A stretch of DNA of 64,000 nt, taken from Hyphobacterium sp. CCMP332. Its GTDB lineage: Bacteria > Bacteroidota > Bacteroidia > Cytophagales > CCMP332. This document shows, piece by piece, positions 53,317 through 62,552 of the stretch. The stretch covers positions 3,261,830-3,325,829 of the forward strand of contig CP058647.1 of the NCBI GenBank assembly GCA_014323545.1, in the 5' to 3' direction. Below the pieces are notes generated by a model. That model saw only the letters and a list, made by a program, of their open reading frames with translations. It searched no databases and was not told where the DNA came from. How positions within the stretch are numbered: the first letter of the stretch is position 1; the number at the start of each line of letters is the position of its first letter. Made by a program: the position numbers and the translations under genes.

Positions 53317-53994
53317 ATGGCTGAAAGGAGCAGTATTTTTGATATGGTTGGACCAATTATGGTAGGACCTTCAAGTTCACATACGGCAGGAGTAGTAAGA
53401 ATAGCAAGAGCGGCAATACGCGTTTTAGGGAGCAGACCTGAATCAGCTGAAATCATTTTTTATAATTCTTTTGCCAGAACATATGAAGGGCATGGAAGCG
53501 ACAGAGCTATTTTAGCCGGTTTGATGGATTTTAAAACGGATGATAGTCGTATAAAAAATGCCCTTGATATTGCTAAAGAAGAGGGTTTAAAGTATACATT
53601 TAAATCCGTTGGGAATGCTTCAATTTACCATCCCAATACAGTTAAATTGATATTGACTTCAAAAGAAAAAAAGGTTGAAGTGGTTGGAGAAAGCCTGGGC
53701 GGGGGTTTAATAAATATTGCATATGTAAATGGCTTCAGGGCCAATATCAGCTTAAATCTGCATACACTAATCCTGAATGCAGATGATAAAAAGGGAGCCA
53801 TTGCGTTTATTGCAAATGTAATTGCCAACGATGAAGTAAATATTGCAACCATGTCTGTTTCAAGAATTGGCAAAAACGACAGAGCCAGTCATTTCATTGA
53901 AATGGATGGTGGATTAAACCCGGTTACAATTGAATATTTAAAAAATTTATACTGGATAAAAGAGGTCATTTATATACCAAACATCGACATGTAG
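53317..53994 (+). CDS. sdaAB: L-serine dehydratase, beta subunit type
   Basis: The beta subunit of the Fe-S enzyme that converts serine to pyruvate and ammonia. The 225-residue protein has the beta-domain signature DMVGPIMVGPSSSHTAGVVRIARAA and the YNSFARTYEGHGSDRAILAGL segment. An ACT domain follows (about 150-220; NLHTLILNADDKKGAIAFIANVI), a possible serine sensor. The alpha subunit is not in the window, so it must be encoded elsewhere. A -7 box TAATTTTG at 53289-53296 precedes the ATG. The TolC gene starts 2 bases after the stop. Confidence 0.93.
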   Translation: MAERSSIFDMVGPIMVGPSSSHTAGVVRIARAAIRVLGSRPESAEIIFYNSFARTYEGHGSDRAILAGLMDFKTDDSRIKNALDIAKEEGLKYTFKSVGNASIYHPNTVKLILTSKEKKVEVVGESLGGGLINIAYVNGFRANISLNLHTLILNADDKKGAIAFIANVIANDEVNIATMSVSRIGKNDRASHFIEMDGGLNPVTIEYLKNLYWIKEVIYIPNIDM

Positions 53995-53996
53995 TT

Positions 53997-55487
53997 ATGA
54001 AAAGTATTGTATTGTTACTTATAAGTTCGTTATTAGCACAATTTGTTAATGCACAAGCTGTTGAAGCCAAAAAATGGACTTTGCAGGAATGCATTGAAAA
54101 AGCCCAGAATGAAAATCTGGATGTACAAAGTTCAAGACTTAATCTTGAAAGTGCCGGATATACTCTAGATCAGAATAACTGGAATCAGGCGCCATCTGTT
54201 AATGCAGGAGCGGGTTATGGTTTTAACTGGGGTCGTTCAATTGACCCAACCACCAATGATTTCAGAACGGAAAGAATAAATTCCATAGGTGTCAACGCCA
54301 ATGCAAATTTACTTTTATGGAATGGTATGCAAGTAAGAAATGCAATATCCAGAAGTAAACTGGATGTTTTTGCTTCCGAATTTGAATTGCAAACGGCTAA
54401 AAATAATATTGCACTATTTGTCTCCAATAGTTTTTTGACCGTTGTATTAAACAAAGAATTGCTTCAAAATAATCAGTTTCAATTAGAAATAGCCAAAGAG
54501 CAATTGAACAGAACGGAAAAATTGGTCAATGCCGGATCTTTACCGATTTCAAATAAGCTCGACCTTGAATCACAAGTAGCCACAGCGGAATTAAATGTGA
54601 TTAATGCGGAAAATGCCTTATCCCTGTCCCTTCTCAATTTAAAGCAATTGCTTTTAATACCGGCATCTGAGCCATTTGACGTTGAAATTCCTGAAGTTGC
54701 AGACCCGGGTTCTGGGATTTTTGACAATTCTCCTGAGGCAATTTATGATATTGCCACCGGCAACTTACCGGATATTAAAGCAGCGGAATACAGAGCTCAA
54801 AGTGCTGAATATCAACAAAAAGAAGCCAGAGGAGGATATTATCCAAGTTTGTCATTAAATGCAGGTCTTCGAAGTAATTATTCCAGCGCAGCCGATAGAG
54901 AGCGGTTTATTTCAGACGGGAGCTCAGTAATAATACCCAATACACAATTAGGCTATTTAAGAGAATCTGATGGGAGCCAGGGCGTTGCAGTTTATGAAAG
55001 CCCATTCAGTACGCTGACCACGGATGCAACATCCAGCCAGACAGGAGGAAGTTTTGAAAGTAGTTATCCTATAACTGAACAATTAAGTGATAATATCAGT
55101 CAAAATCTTTCTGTGAATCTGAGCATTCCCATATTTAATAATATGCAGACCAGAATTAATGTACAAAGATCTAAAATAGCCTATGAAAGAGCCCAGATCA
55201 CAAAGAAATCAACCGAGAACCGCGTGAGGAATGATATAGAGCAGGCTTATAATAATGCGGTTGCATCCTCCAAAACATTCCAGGCACGCCAAAAACAGGT
55301 GGATGCCTTAAAGGAAGCATTCAGAGTCACCGAACAGAGATACAACCTCGGCGTTGTGAACTCAACAGATTATCAGGTAGCATTGAATAATTTAAATGCC
55401 GCGGAAACGGATTTGGTGCGAGCCAAATATGATTATATCTTTAGTCTCAAAGTTTTAGATTTTTATCAAGGCAAAGATCTCTATTAA
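53997..55487 (+). CDS. TolC-family outer-membrane efflux protein
   Basis: A 496-residue exported protein with a signal peptide (IVLLLISSLLAQFVNAQA). The two-repeat OEP pattern is visible: WTLQECIEKAQNENLDVQSS and the coiled helical pairs (EFELQTAKNNIALFVSNSFL, EFQLEIAKEQLNRTEKLVNAGSL-like) and a second half starting near residue 255. It forms the trimeric outer-membrane channel for tripartite efflux or type I secretion. It starts 2 bases after sdaAB and is followed 11 bases later by the periplasmic adaptor. No inner-membrane pump is adjacent. Confidence 0.92.
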   Translation: MKSIVLLLISSLLAQFVNAQAVEAKKWTLQECIEKAQNENLDVQSSRLNLESAGYTLDQNNWNQAPSVNAGAGYGFNWGRSIDPTTNDFRTERINSIGVNANANLLLWNGMQVRNAISRSKLDVFASEFELQTAKNNIALFVSNSFLTVVLNKELLQNNQFQLEIAKEQLNRTEKLVNAGSLPISNKLDLESQVATAELNVINAENALSLSLLNLKQLLLIPASEPFDVEIPEVADPGSGIFDNSPEAIYDIATGNLPDIKAAEYRAQSAEYQQKEARGGYYPSLSLNAGLRSNYSSAADRERFISDGSSVIIPNTQLGYLRESDGSQGVAVYESPFSTLTTDATSSQTGGSFESSYPITEQLSDNISQNLSVNLSIPIFNNMQTRINVQRSKIAYERAQITKKSTENRVRNDIEQAYNNAVASSKTFQARQKQVDALKEAFRVTEQRYNLGVVNSTDYQVALNNLNAAETDLVRAKYDYIFSLKVLDFYQGKDLY

Positions 55488-55498
55488 GAGAGTTATAT

Positions 55499-56887
55499 AT
55501 GGCAAAAAATAATCGCTCCAAACGACTGATAATAATTCTTTCTGTCGTTGTAGTCTTTCTCATTATAATATCAATAGTTGGTAAGAAACAAGGCTGGATT
55601 GGAAAAGGCAATGCAATCGAAGTAGAGCTTGCAGAAGTAGAAAAAAGGGAAATTATCGAAAAAGTGAATGCTTCTGGAAAAGTACAACCTGAAATTGAGT
55701 TGAAGATCAGTCCGGATGTTTCCGGAGAAATAATCGAGTTAAATGTACAGGAAGGGGATTCGGTCAAAAAAGGCGATCTTTTGATAAGGATTAGACAGGA
55801 TATCTATCTCAACCAATTGGATCAAGCCAAAGCAAATGCCAATAATGCGAGGGCCAACCTTTCCCAGATGAAAGCCAATTTAGCAAGAGCAAAAGCGCGT
55901 TTTCAACAGTCGGAATTTAATTTTAAAAGGAATAAAAAACTACATGAAGACAATGTCATTTCAGACCTTGACTTTGAGCAATCAGAAACGGATTATAAGG
56001 TAGCCGAACAGGAACTGGAGGGCCAAAAGCAAAACGTCAGAGCTGCTGAATTCAGTTTGCAAAATGCATTGGCTGCGGTGAGAGTGGCAGAAGATAATTT
56101 GAGTTTTACCAAAATATTTGCACCGGAAAGTGGAATAATTTCAAAACTGTCGATAGAACAAGGCGAGAGGGTAGTTGGTACTTCACAAATGCAGGGAACA
56201 GAAATGCTTCGCCTTGCCAATTTAAATAATATGGAAGTGCAGGTGGATGTTAACGAAAACGATATTATCCGGGTTTCAATTGGCGACACGGCAGAGATAG
56301 AAGTGGATTCTTATTCTTCGGAAAATGAAAAATTTTTAGGTATTGTTACGGCCATTGCCAATTCACCCAATGAATCCTCAATCACCTCAGAATCAATCAC
56401 GGAATTTGAAGTTAAAATTAGAATTGTCAATGAAAGTTATTCCCACTTGATATCAGATAATTTAAAATACCCCTTTAAGCCGGGAATGACGGCTTCCGTT
56501 GATATAATTACAGATAGACAAAAAGACATCATTTCAGTACCCCTTGCAGCGGTGACCACAAGAACTTCAGAAGAAATTCAAAATAAGGATAAAGCGGATG
56601 ATGATAAGGAAGAATCAAAAGATGAAAAAGATGAAAAAATTGATGATGAAGAAATCAGAGAGATAGTCTTTTTATTTGAAGAAGAAAGTCAAAAAGTGAA
56701 ATTGCTAGAAGTAAAAACCGGTATAAGTGATTTTGATTATATACAAATTAAAGAAGGTTTGAGTCCGGGCCAGAAAATTGTAAAAGGCCCTTATTTGGCG
56801 GTTACCAAACGCCTTAAAGATGGCGATGAAGTAAAAATGATGGATAAAGAAAGTAAAAGGAGTAAAAGAGCGGGGAGGGCAGACTAG
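55499..56887 (+). CDS. HlyD/MacA-type efflux periplasmic adaptor
   Basis: A 462-residue membrane-fusion protein. One N-terminal membrane helix (RLIIILSVVVVFLIIISIVG) is followed by the lipoyl half-motif GKVQPEIELKISPDVSGEIIELNVQEGD. A long coiled-coil hairpin (about 105-195) with Ala/Gln/Lys heptads follows, then SFTKIFAPESGIISKLSIEQGERV. The beta-barrel and membrane-proximal domains end with an acidic/Lys insert at about 365-385 and GLSPGQKIVKGPYLAV. It fits the MacA type that pairs with the MacB ABC pump, absent here. It lies 11 bases after TolC and 4 bases before gpsA. Confidence 0.92.
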   Translation: MAKNNRSKRLIIILSVVVVFLIIISIVGKKQGWIGKGNAIEVELAEVEKREIIEKVNASGKVQPEIELKISPDVSGEIIELNVQEGDSVKKGDLLIRIRQDIYLNQLDQAKANANNARANLSQMKANLARAKARFQQSEFNFKRNKKLHEDNVISDLDFEQSETDYKVAEQELEGQKQNVRAAEFSLQNALAAVRVAEDNLSFTKIFAPESGIISKLSIEQGERVVGTSQMQGTEMLRLANLNNMEVQVDVNENDIIRVSIGDTAEIEVDSYSSENEKFLGIVTAIANSPNESSITSESITEFEVKIRIVNESYSHLISDNLKYPFKPGMTASVDIITDRQKDIISVPLAAVTTRTSEEIQNKDKADDDKEESKDEKDEKIDDEEIREIVFLFEEESQKVKLLEVKTGISDFDYIQIKEGLSPGQKIVKGPYLAVTKRLKDGDEVKMMDKESKRSKRAGRAD

Positions 56888-56891
56888 AAGT

Positions 56892-57905
56892 TTGGGTCTT
56901 GATAAACAAAATATTACGGAAGTAGCAGTTATAGGCAGCGGCAGCTGGGCTACGGCAATTGTTAAAATTCTATCTGAAAACAAAAGCATTCGAATTAAGT
57001 GGTGGTTCAGGTCAAAGGATACCGTCAAGCTAGTTAAGAAACTCAGAATTAACCCCAACCATCTCAGCGATGTAAAGATCAACAATCGCAAAGTTAAAGT
57101 CAGTTCGAAAATCGCAAAGGTTGTAGACAATGCAAAATTTGTGGTTCTGGCGGTGCCATCTGCATTTATAAAAGATGCCTTAATACAATTAGATCCTAAT
57201 TCCCTTAAAGATAAGGTGGTTATTTCGGCAATTAAAGGTATGATCCCCGATGAGAATCTATTGGTTTCTGAATTTATTGAAAAAGAGTTTGGAGTTCCAA
57301 TTGATAATCAACTTGTTATTGCCGGACCTTGTCATGCCGAAGAAGTGGCCCTTGAAAAGATGTCTTATCTGACAATTGCGGGTCCGGATGAGAAAATAGC
57401 TGATTCCTTTGCCCAGCTTATGAATTGCAGATATGTTTCAACTCATATTTTGGGTGATATTAAAGGTGTTGAATACAGTGCGGTCATGAAAAATATCATA
57501 GCACTGGCTTGCGGAATCGCAAATGGACAAAATTTTGGAGATAATTTTCAGGCCGTATTGGTTTCAAATGCGGTTCAGGAAATTCATCGCTTTCTTCATG
57601 CCATTGATCCCCGAGACAGATTTTTAGATTCCAGCGCCTATTTGGGAGATATTTTGGTAACCGCTTATTCTCAATTTTCCCGTAACAGAATGTTGGGTAA
57701 TATGGTTGGCAGAGGCTATTCGGTGCGTTCGGCCATGGTGGAAATGAGTATGGTTGCCGAAGGTTATTATGCCGTAAAAAGTATTCACGAGGTAAACAAA
57801 AAATACCAGGTAGATCTGCCTATTATCAATGGTGTCTATCATATTTTATACGACCGGGTTTCTCCGATGATTGAATTTGAGATTTTAAAGGGAGTGCTTA
57901 AATAG
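56892..57905 (+). CDS. gpsA: Glycerol-3-phosphate dehydrogenase [NAD(P)+]
   Basis: Makes sn-glycerol 3-phosphate from dihydroxyacetone phosphate for phospholipid synthesis. The 337-residue protein begins at a TTG (56892), as no ATG lies before the NAD motif VAVIGSGSWATAIVKIL. The family usually has GxGSWGTA, so this has SWATA. Catalytic-Lys region VEYSAVMKNIIALACGIANGQNFGDNFQAVLVS is intact and AGPCHAEEVA is conserved. The coupling with the efflux adaptor (4 bases) is probably only transcriptional. Its stop abuts the convergent maf gene without an intervening base. Confidence 0.93.
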   Translation: MGLDKQNITEVAVIGSGSWATAIVKILSENKSIRIKWWFRSKDTVKLVKKLRINPNHLSDVKINNRKVKVSSKIAKVVDNAKFVVLAVPSAFIKDALIQLDPNSLKDKVVISAIKGMIPDENLLVSEFIEKEFGVPIDNQLVIAGPCHAEEVALEKMSYLTIAGPDEKIADSFAQLMNCRYVSTHILGDIKGVEYSAVMKNIIALACGIANGQNFGDNFQAVLVSNAVQEIHRFLHAIDPRDRFLDSSAYLGDILVTAYSQFSRNRMLGNMVGRGYSVRSAMVEMSMVAEGYYAVKSIHEVNKKYQVDLPIINGVYHILYDRVSPMIEFEILKGVLK

Positions 57906-58484
57906 TTACCAGTTTTTTATGGCCTCCACGATCAGGTGACAAGGCAATCCGACAATATTAAAATAAGAGCCTTCAATTCTTTTAATATGTGTTAAACCAA
58001 TCCATTCCTGAATTCCATAGGCTCCGGCTTTATCAAAAGGTTTAAAATTCTCTATATAATAATCTATTGCTTCATCGTCCAGGTTTTCGAAATAAACCTT
58101 CGAACTATCATAAAAGACTTTTTTTTTATTTTCATTGCGCATACAAACGGCTGTGATGACTTCATGGGTATCGCCCGATAAGAGTTTAAGCATAGATTTG
58201 GCTTCTTGTTTATCTTTTGGTTTTGCCAGAATCTTATTTTTAATTACAACTACGGTATCCGAGGTTAAAAGAATCTCTTCATCCTCGATAAATTCTCGAA
58301 AATGCATGCTTTTTCTTTCTGCAATGTACATGGCGGCAAATGAGGGTTGCAGTTGTTTCGGAAAACTTTCCTCGATGTCAATAAATACTTTTCGAAATAA
58401 TAGATTGGATTGTTTTAACAATGCAGCTCTTCTCGGTGATTTTGAGCCCAGAAGAATCGTATATTTCGACAAATTTTTATACAT
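57906..58484 (-). CDS. maf: Maf-family nucleotide pyrophosphatase (dTTP/UTP or m7GTP type)
   Basis: Hydrolyses non-canonical or excess nucleoside triphosphates. I start at the ATG at 58484 (MYKNLSKYTILLGSKSPRRA, 192 residues), since the frame up to 58544 lacks family similarity. The glycine/SPRR loop LLGSKSPRRAALLKQ is the Maf signature. Further motifs are AERKSMHFRE, LTSDTVVVIKNKILAKPKD with the DT dyad, and DKAGAYGIQEWIGLTHIKRIEGSYFNIVGLP. The residues that set substrate choice were not analysed. It overlaps nothing and abuts gpsA. Confidence 0.93.
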   Translation of the reverse strand: MYKNLSKYTILLGSKSPRRAALLKQSNLLFRKVFIDIEESFPKQLQPSFAAMYIAERKSMHFREFIEDEEILLTSDTVVVIKNKILAKPKDKQEAKSMLKLLSGDTHEVITAVCMRNENKKKVFYDSSKVYFENLDDEAIDYYIENFKPFDKAGAYGIQEWIGLTHIKRIEGSYFNIVGLPCHLIVEAIKNW

Positions 58485-58600
58485 AATTATCGTTATTAGA
58501 ACCAAATTATGTTGCTTTTTGCTTATAGATTTAATTTCGAACAATTAATTTCATAAAACTGGGCCATTTTAAACTACTTTTTTCAGCTTTTGTCATTGTA

Positions 58601-59236
58601 TTGATGTTTTCGAGTATTGTCTTTTCTCAGTCGCAGGATTCTTCAGCGATTGAACAATTCATGAGGCTTGGAAAACGCCAGTTTGAAATCGGTGCTTATA
58701 AAGCTGCCGATGTGACTTTTAGAAAGGCTTTAAATCTCAGAACCTTTGTTCCTGATGAGCTCTGCTATTACTATGGAAATACTTTGTATCAATTAAAAAA
58801 CTACAGCCTTAGCCAAAATTTCCTCAATAAATACCTGGAGTTGACCGATAGCAATGCTACTTACACCGATACTACTCTAGCCCTTCTTACACTATTAGCA
58901 CAAAAACAGAAATTGATTGAGGCCTGTGCCGAATGTGATGAGGATGGCTTTAAAATTGAACTTCATGAATGTCATGTTTGCTCAGGAGATGGATTGTTAA
59001 TTGGTCCCTGCAATCGCTGTCACGGCAATGGAGAGGAGGTTTGTAAAGTTTGTTTAGGTGAAAAAGTCGAAATTCAAAGAACTAGTTTTGGACGACGTTA
59101 TATTCCCTGCACTAATTGTAATGAAACGGGCTATGTCCAATGCAATAAATGTTCCGGCGATGGAAAATTGGAATACAAATGCAAAGAGTGCAATGGGAAA
59201 GGAGTTCTAAGCCGAAAGGTGAGAGTTGTAGATTAG
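58601..59236 (+). CDS. Exported protein with helical repeats and a DnaJ-type zinc-finger array
   Basis: An exported protein of about 211 residues from the TTG at 58601 (ATG at 58604 also possible). The open frame upstream (from about 58541) continues a hydrophobic signal (LLFSAFVIVLMFSS) with no ATG, so the true start may be a rare codon further 5'. After cleavage near FSQSQ, a TPR-like pair (QFEIGAYKAADVTFRKALNL, YGNTLYQLKNYSLSQNFLNK) leads to a Cys-rich C-terminal region. That region has seven CxxC pairs: CAEC, CHVC, CNRC, CKVC, CTNC, CNKC and CKEC, most followed by x-G-x-G as in DnaJ zinc-finger repeats. There is no J domain. The next gene starts 3 bases later. Confidence 0.75.
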   Translation: MMFSSIVFSQSQDSSAIEQFMRLGKRQFEIGAYKAADVTFRKALNLRTFVPDELCYYYGNTLYQLKNYSLSQNFLNKYLELTDSNATYTDTTLALLTLLAQKQKLIEACAECDEDGFKIELHECHVCSGDGLLIGPCNRCHGNGEEVCKVCLGEKVEIQRTSFGRRYIPCTNCNETGYVQCNKCSGDGKLEYKCKECNGKGVLSRKVRVVD

Positions 59237-59239
59237 CTT

Positions 59240-60688
59240 TTGAATACAAATGCTATATTTAATTATATGAAAATACCCGATAGTGAAGAGGGATTAAAAA
59301 CTGCGATTGAAATCGAAAAAAGTCAGTGGCAGGAAGAGCTCGATAATACCGCAAAAAGGTATCATATCATCGGTGCCTGGATCGCCATCATTTTTGATCC
59401 GATTTTCGCCTTTACGGACTATTTAAATATCCCCGGTCATTTTACTGAGCTCTTGAGTATTCGGCTAAGTGTATCCTTCTTAACGATTATTACTTATTTC
59501 TTCTACAAGAAATACAATTTTCAATCCTATTGGCTTGTATTGGTTCCCTTCATGTTAATTTCTTTTCAGAATGCCTATACATTTATGCTTATAGATGAGT
59601 CCAGCATTATGGGGCATAGCTTAAATTACATTGCCCTTTTCATAGGAGGTGGAATGTTCATTCTTTGGCCGCTCCAATTTAGCATTGGTGTAGTTGCAGC
59701 ATCAGTAGTAATGACTTACCTATTTTTCAATCTTAACCCAAATGTCGATGCCGATGTATTTTGGGTGGGCGGCGGACTCTTAAAATTAGTTGTTGAATTT
59801 TTTATGATAGTTTTAATCTATTCAAGATACAGACTGACCAAAAAGGAAATTATTGCCCGTCTGGCTCTTGAGAAAAGTAAAGACTTACTTTCGGCTCAGA
59901 AAAGTATAATTCAAAAGAAAAATGATCAGCTCATAGACAGTCTTCTATATGCCAAAAGAATTCAGGAGGCTTTGCTTGGCGATCAAAAAAGGATTAAGTC
60001 CTGGTTTGATGGGGGTTTTATATTATTTGAACCCAAGGATATTGTCAGCGGTGACTTTTACTGGCTTTACAAACATCCGGAAAGAGATATTAGAATTTTA
60101 ATGGCTGGGGATTGTACCGGGCATGGAGTGCCAGCTGCTTTGATGACCGTACTTGGAAATTCCATTCTTACCGACCTTGTTGAACACAAAGGCATTTATT
60201 TACCAGATCAAATTCTTAAAGAGCTGGACAATACACTTTTGGGATTCCTGAAAAAGCACAAAGACGAGTTTGGTAATGTAAATGACGGAATGGATATTTC
60301 GATATTGACCTTTATGGATCATAAAATATATTTTTCAGCTGCTAAAAATCCTCTTGTCATTATCAATGGTGAAGATATCGAGCAAATAAAAGGTTCAAAG
60401 TATGCAATTGGAGGTTTTGGCACTGAAGAAGTGGAGAAAGAGTTTGACTTACACCTTATTGAACATACTGAAAACAATCACTATTATCTTTTTTCCGATG
60501 GTTTTCAGGATCAATTTGGAGGTACTAATGGCAAAAAATACATGACAAAAAGATTTCGCAATACTTTAATGGAAACATGCAAAAAAGGCATAAAAGTGCA
60601 AGAAAATGACCTGGATGAAATATTTAAAGAATGGAAAGGTGAAAACCCTCAAACAGATGATGTGCTTGTAATTGGGGTAAAAATTTAG
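59240..60688 (+). CDS. Membrane-anchored SpoIIE/RsbU-type PP2C serine phosphatase
   Basis: A 482-residue signalling phosphatase. The N-terminal half (about 35-200) has about six hydrophobic segments (SIRLSVSFLTIITYFFY, YWLVLVPFMLISFQNAY, FMIVLIYSRYRL). A short coiled coil (LEKSKDLLSAQKSIIQKKND) links it to the PP2C domain at about 245-480. Metal and catalytic motifs are DIVSGDFYWLY, LMAGDCTGHGVPAALMTVLG and YYLFSDGFQDQFGG. Such phosphatases act on anti-anti-sigma factors in partner-switching pathways; no partner is adjacent. It begins at a TTG (59240), an ATG at 59267 being possible. It follows the zinc-finger gene by 3 bases. Confidence 0.9.
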   Translation: MNTNAIFNYMKIPDSEEGLKTAIEIEKSQWQEELDNTAKRYHIIGAWIAIIFDPIFAFTDYLNIPGHFTELLSIRLSVSFLTIITYFFYKKYNFQSYWLVLVPFMLISFQNAYTFMLIDESSIMGHSLNYIALFIGGGMFILWPLQFSIGVVAASVVMTYLFFNLNPNVDADVFWVGGGLLKLVVEFFMIVLIYSRYRLTKKEIIARLALEKSKDLLSAQKSIIQKKNDQLIDSLLYAKRIQEALLGDQKRIKSWFDGGFILFEPKDIVSGDFYWLYKHPERDIRILMAGDCTGHGVPAALMTVLGNSILTDLVEHKGIYLPDQILKELDNTLLGFLKKHKDEFGNVNDGMDISILTFMDHKIYFSAAKNPLVIINGEDIEQIKGSKYAIGGFGTEEVEKEFDLHLIEHTENNHYYLFSDGFQDQFGGTNGKKYMTKRFRNTLMETCKKGIKVQENDLDEIFKEWKGENPQTDDVLVIGVKI

Positions 60689-60757
60689 TTTGGACAATTT
60701 GGATTTATCATTCGCGCTAAAAATTATAGTTTTGCGCTTCATTTTTAAAGACAGGAA

Positions 60758-62551
60758 TTGGAATTTGATATACTGATCACAATACTGGTAATTCTTGGAG
60801 CGGTAATATTATTTGCCACCGAGCTTTTGAGTATTGATCTGGTTGCCATTTTAATCATGTTAGTTCTGATTGTTAGCGGTGTATTAACACCCGAAGAAGG
60901 AATAGCAGGATTTAGCAATAAGGCCACAATAACGGTGGCATTTATGTTCATTTTGAGTGAGGCCATTCTAAAGACAGGAGCATTACAGATAGTTGCGCAG
61001 CGATTGTCAAATTCCTTTAGACAGAACTTTACGGGTGGAATATTTCTAATGATGTTGCTGATTGCAGTGATTTCTGCCTTTGTAAATAATACCCCAGTAG
61101 TAGCGGTTTTTATTCCGGTGATAATACAGATTGCACATAGCTCAGGTGTAAGTCCGTCCAAAATGCTGATTCCCTTATCATTTGCCTCAATTTTTGGAGG
61201 AACATGTACACTGATTGGTACTTCAACTAATCTCCTTGTTAGTGGAATTGCAGAAAAAGAAGGTCTGGAAGCCATAACTATGTTTCAAATTACTCCTATT
61301 GGAATAATTCTCCTTGTAGTTGGCCTGATCTATATGTCCTATCTGGGAATTAGGCTTTTACCGGTTCGAGATCAGCAAAACGACTTAAAGGCCAAGTTTA
61401 ATATGGGTGACTATATCACTGAAATATCCATAGAAAAAATGTCCGAAGAAAGTGGAAAAAGGATTATGGATTCTTCCATTGTAAGAGTTTTAAATATGGA
61501 TATAATTGAGGTGGTTAGAAATGGTTCGAATTTCACACTGCCTCCTGGTGATTTTGTATTAAGACCAGGTGATATCTTAAAAGTAAGATGCGATGTCGAT
61601 AAAATAAAAAGCCTGAAAGACAAAGCGAGGGTTTTGGGGAATACGGATTTAAAAATCGGCGATTATGACCTTCAGGATAGGAATTCCACATTGGTCGAAA
61701 TGGTAATTACCTCCAATTCCATGTTTGAAGGAAAAACATTAAAAGATGTCGACTTTCGAAGAAGATACCGATCAGCGCCATTGGCAATTCGACACAGGGA
61801 AGAGATAGTGCATGAAAAGCTTTATGAAATGCCTTTAAAAGCAGGAGATGTCATTTTAGCAGAAGTCAAATCGCATTATATCAAGGAATTGAAAAGACAA
61901 GAAAGAGAGAATGAAAGCCCTTTTGTATTGCTTTCAGAAGATAAAATTGTCGACTTTAATAAGAAACGTTTTTATGCAGCGCTATTTCTGATACTGGCAA
62001 TGGTATTATTAGCAGCTTTAGGAGTAGTGGACATTATGGTTGGTGCGATAGGCGCGGTTATTATTCTTGTTTTGATAAAATCCCTCAACATGAAAGAGGC
62101 CTATAGAGCCATTAACTGGAAAATAGTATTTCTATTAGCAGGAGCACTCAGTTTGGGTACTGCCATGAATAAAACCGGTTTGGATGATCTTATAGCGAAC
62201 GGATTGATTTCCAATCTAGGTCCATATGGACCTGCGGTCGTACTCAGTGGTTTGTATTTAATTACTGCAATTTTAACTGAACTGATGTCGAATAATGCCA
62301 CCGCTGCTCTGATGGCGCCAATTGCAATAGCAACAGCACATTCAATGGGTTTAAATCCTGTACCATTCCTTATGGCCATAACACTCGCAGCTTCCGCCAG
62401 TTTTATGACGCCCATTGGTTATCAAACCAATACCATGGTTTATAGTGCAGGTCAATATAAATTCAAGGACTTCTTTAAAACCGGTATTTGGCTAAGTCTT
62501 ATCTTTTGGGTCATCGCTTCTTTATTACTGCCCCTATTGTACAAGTTTTAA
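60758..62551 (+). CDS. SLC13-family (DASS) transporter with TrkA-C domains
   Basis: A 597-residue permease. Membrane segments at both ends (about 1-200 and 400-597) enclose two cytoplasmic TrkA-C (RCK-C) regulatory domains (about 210-290 and 300-385). SLC13/CitT-type SNT-like motifs are [15 protein letters not shown] near residue 110 and [16 protein letters not shown] near 510. [18 protein letters not shown] marks the linker. The substrate could be sulfate, phosphate or a dicarboxylate. The start is a TTG at 60758. A -7 box TAGTTTTG (60727-60734) precedes it without a good -33 box. It ends 1 base from the convergent lipoprotein gene. Confidence 0.92.
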   Translation: MEFDILITILVILGAVILFATELLSIDLVAILIMLVLIVSGVLTPEEGIAGFSNKATITVAFMFILSEAILKTGALQIVAQRLSNSFRQNFTGGIFLMMLLIAVISAFVNNTPVVAVFIPVIIQIAHSSGVSPSKMLIPLSFASIFGGTCTLIGTSTNLLVSGIAEKEGLEAITMFQITPIGIILLVVGLIYMSYLGIRLLPVRDQQNDLKAKFNMGDYITEISIEKMSEESGKRIMDSSIVRVLNMDIIEVVRNGSNFTLPPGDFVLRPGDILKVRCDVDKIKSLKDKARVLGNTDLKIGDYDLQDRNSTLVEMVITSNSMFEGKTLKDVDFRRRYRSAPLAIRHREEIVHEKLYEMPLKAGDVILAEVKSHYIKELKRQERENESPFVLLSEDKIVDFNKKRFYAALFLILAMVLLAALGVVDIMVGAIGAVIILVLIKSLNMKEAYRAINWKIVFLLAGALSLGTAMNKTGLDDLIANGLISNLGPYGPAVVLSGLYLITAILTELMSNNATAALMAPIAIATAHSMGLNPVPFLMAITLAASASFMTPIGYQTNTMVYSAGQYKFKDFFKTGIWLSLIFWVIASLLLPLLYKF

Positions 62552-62552
62552 A

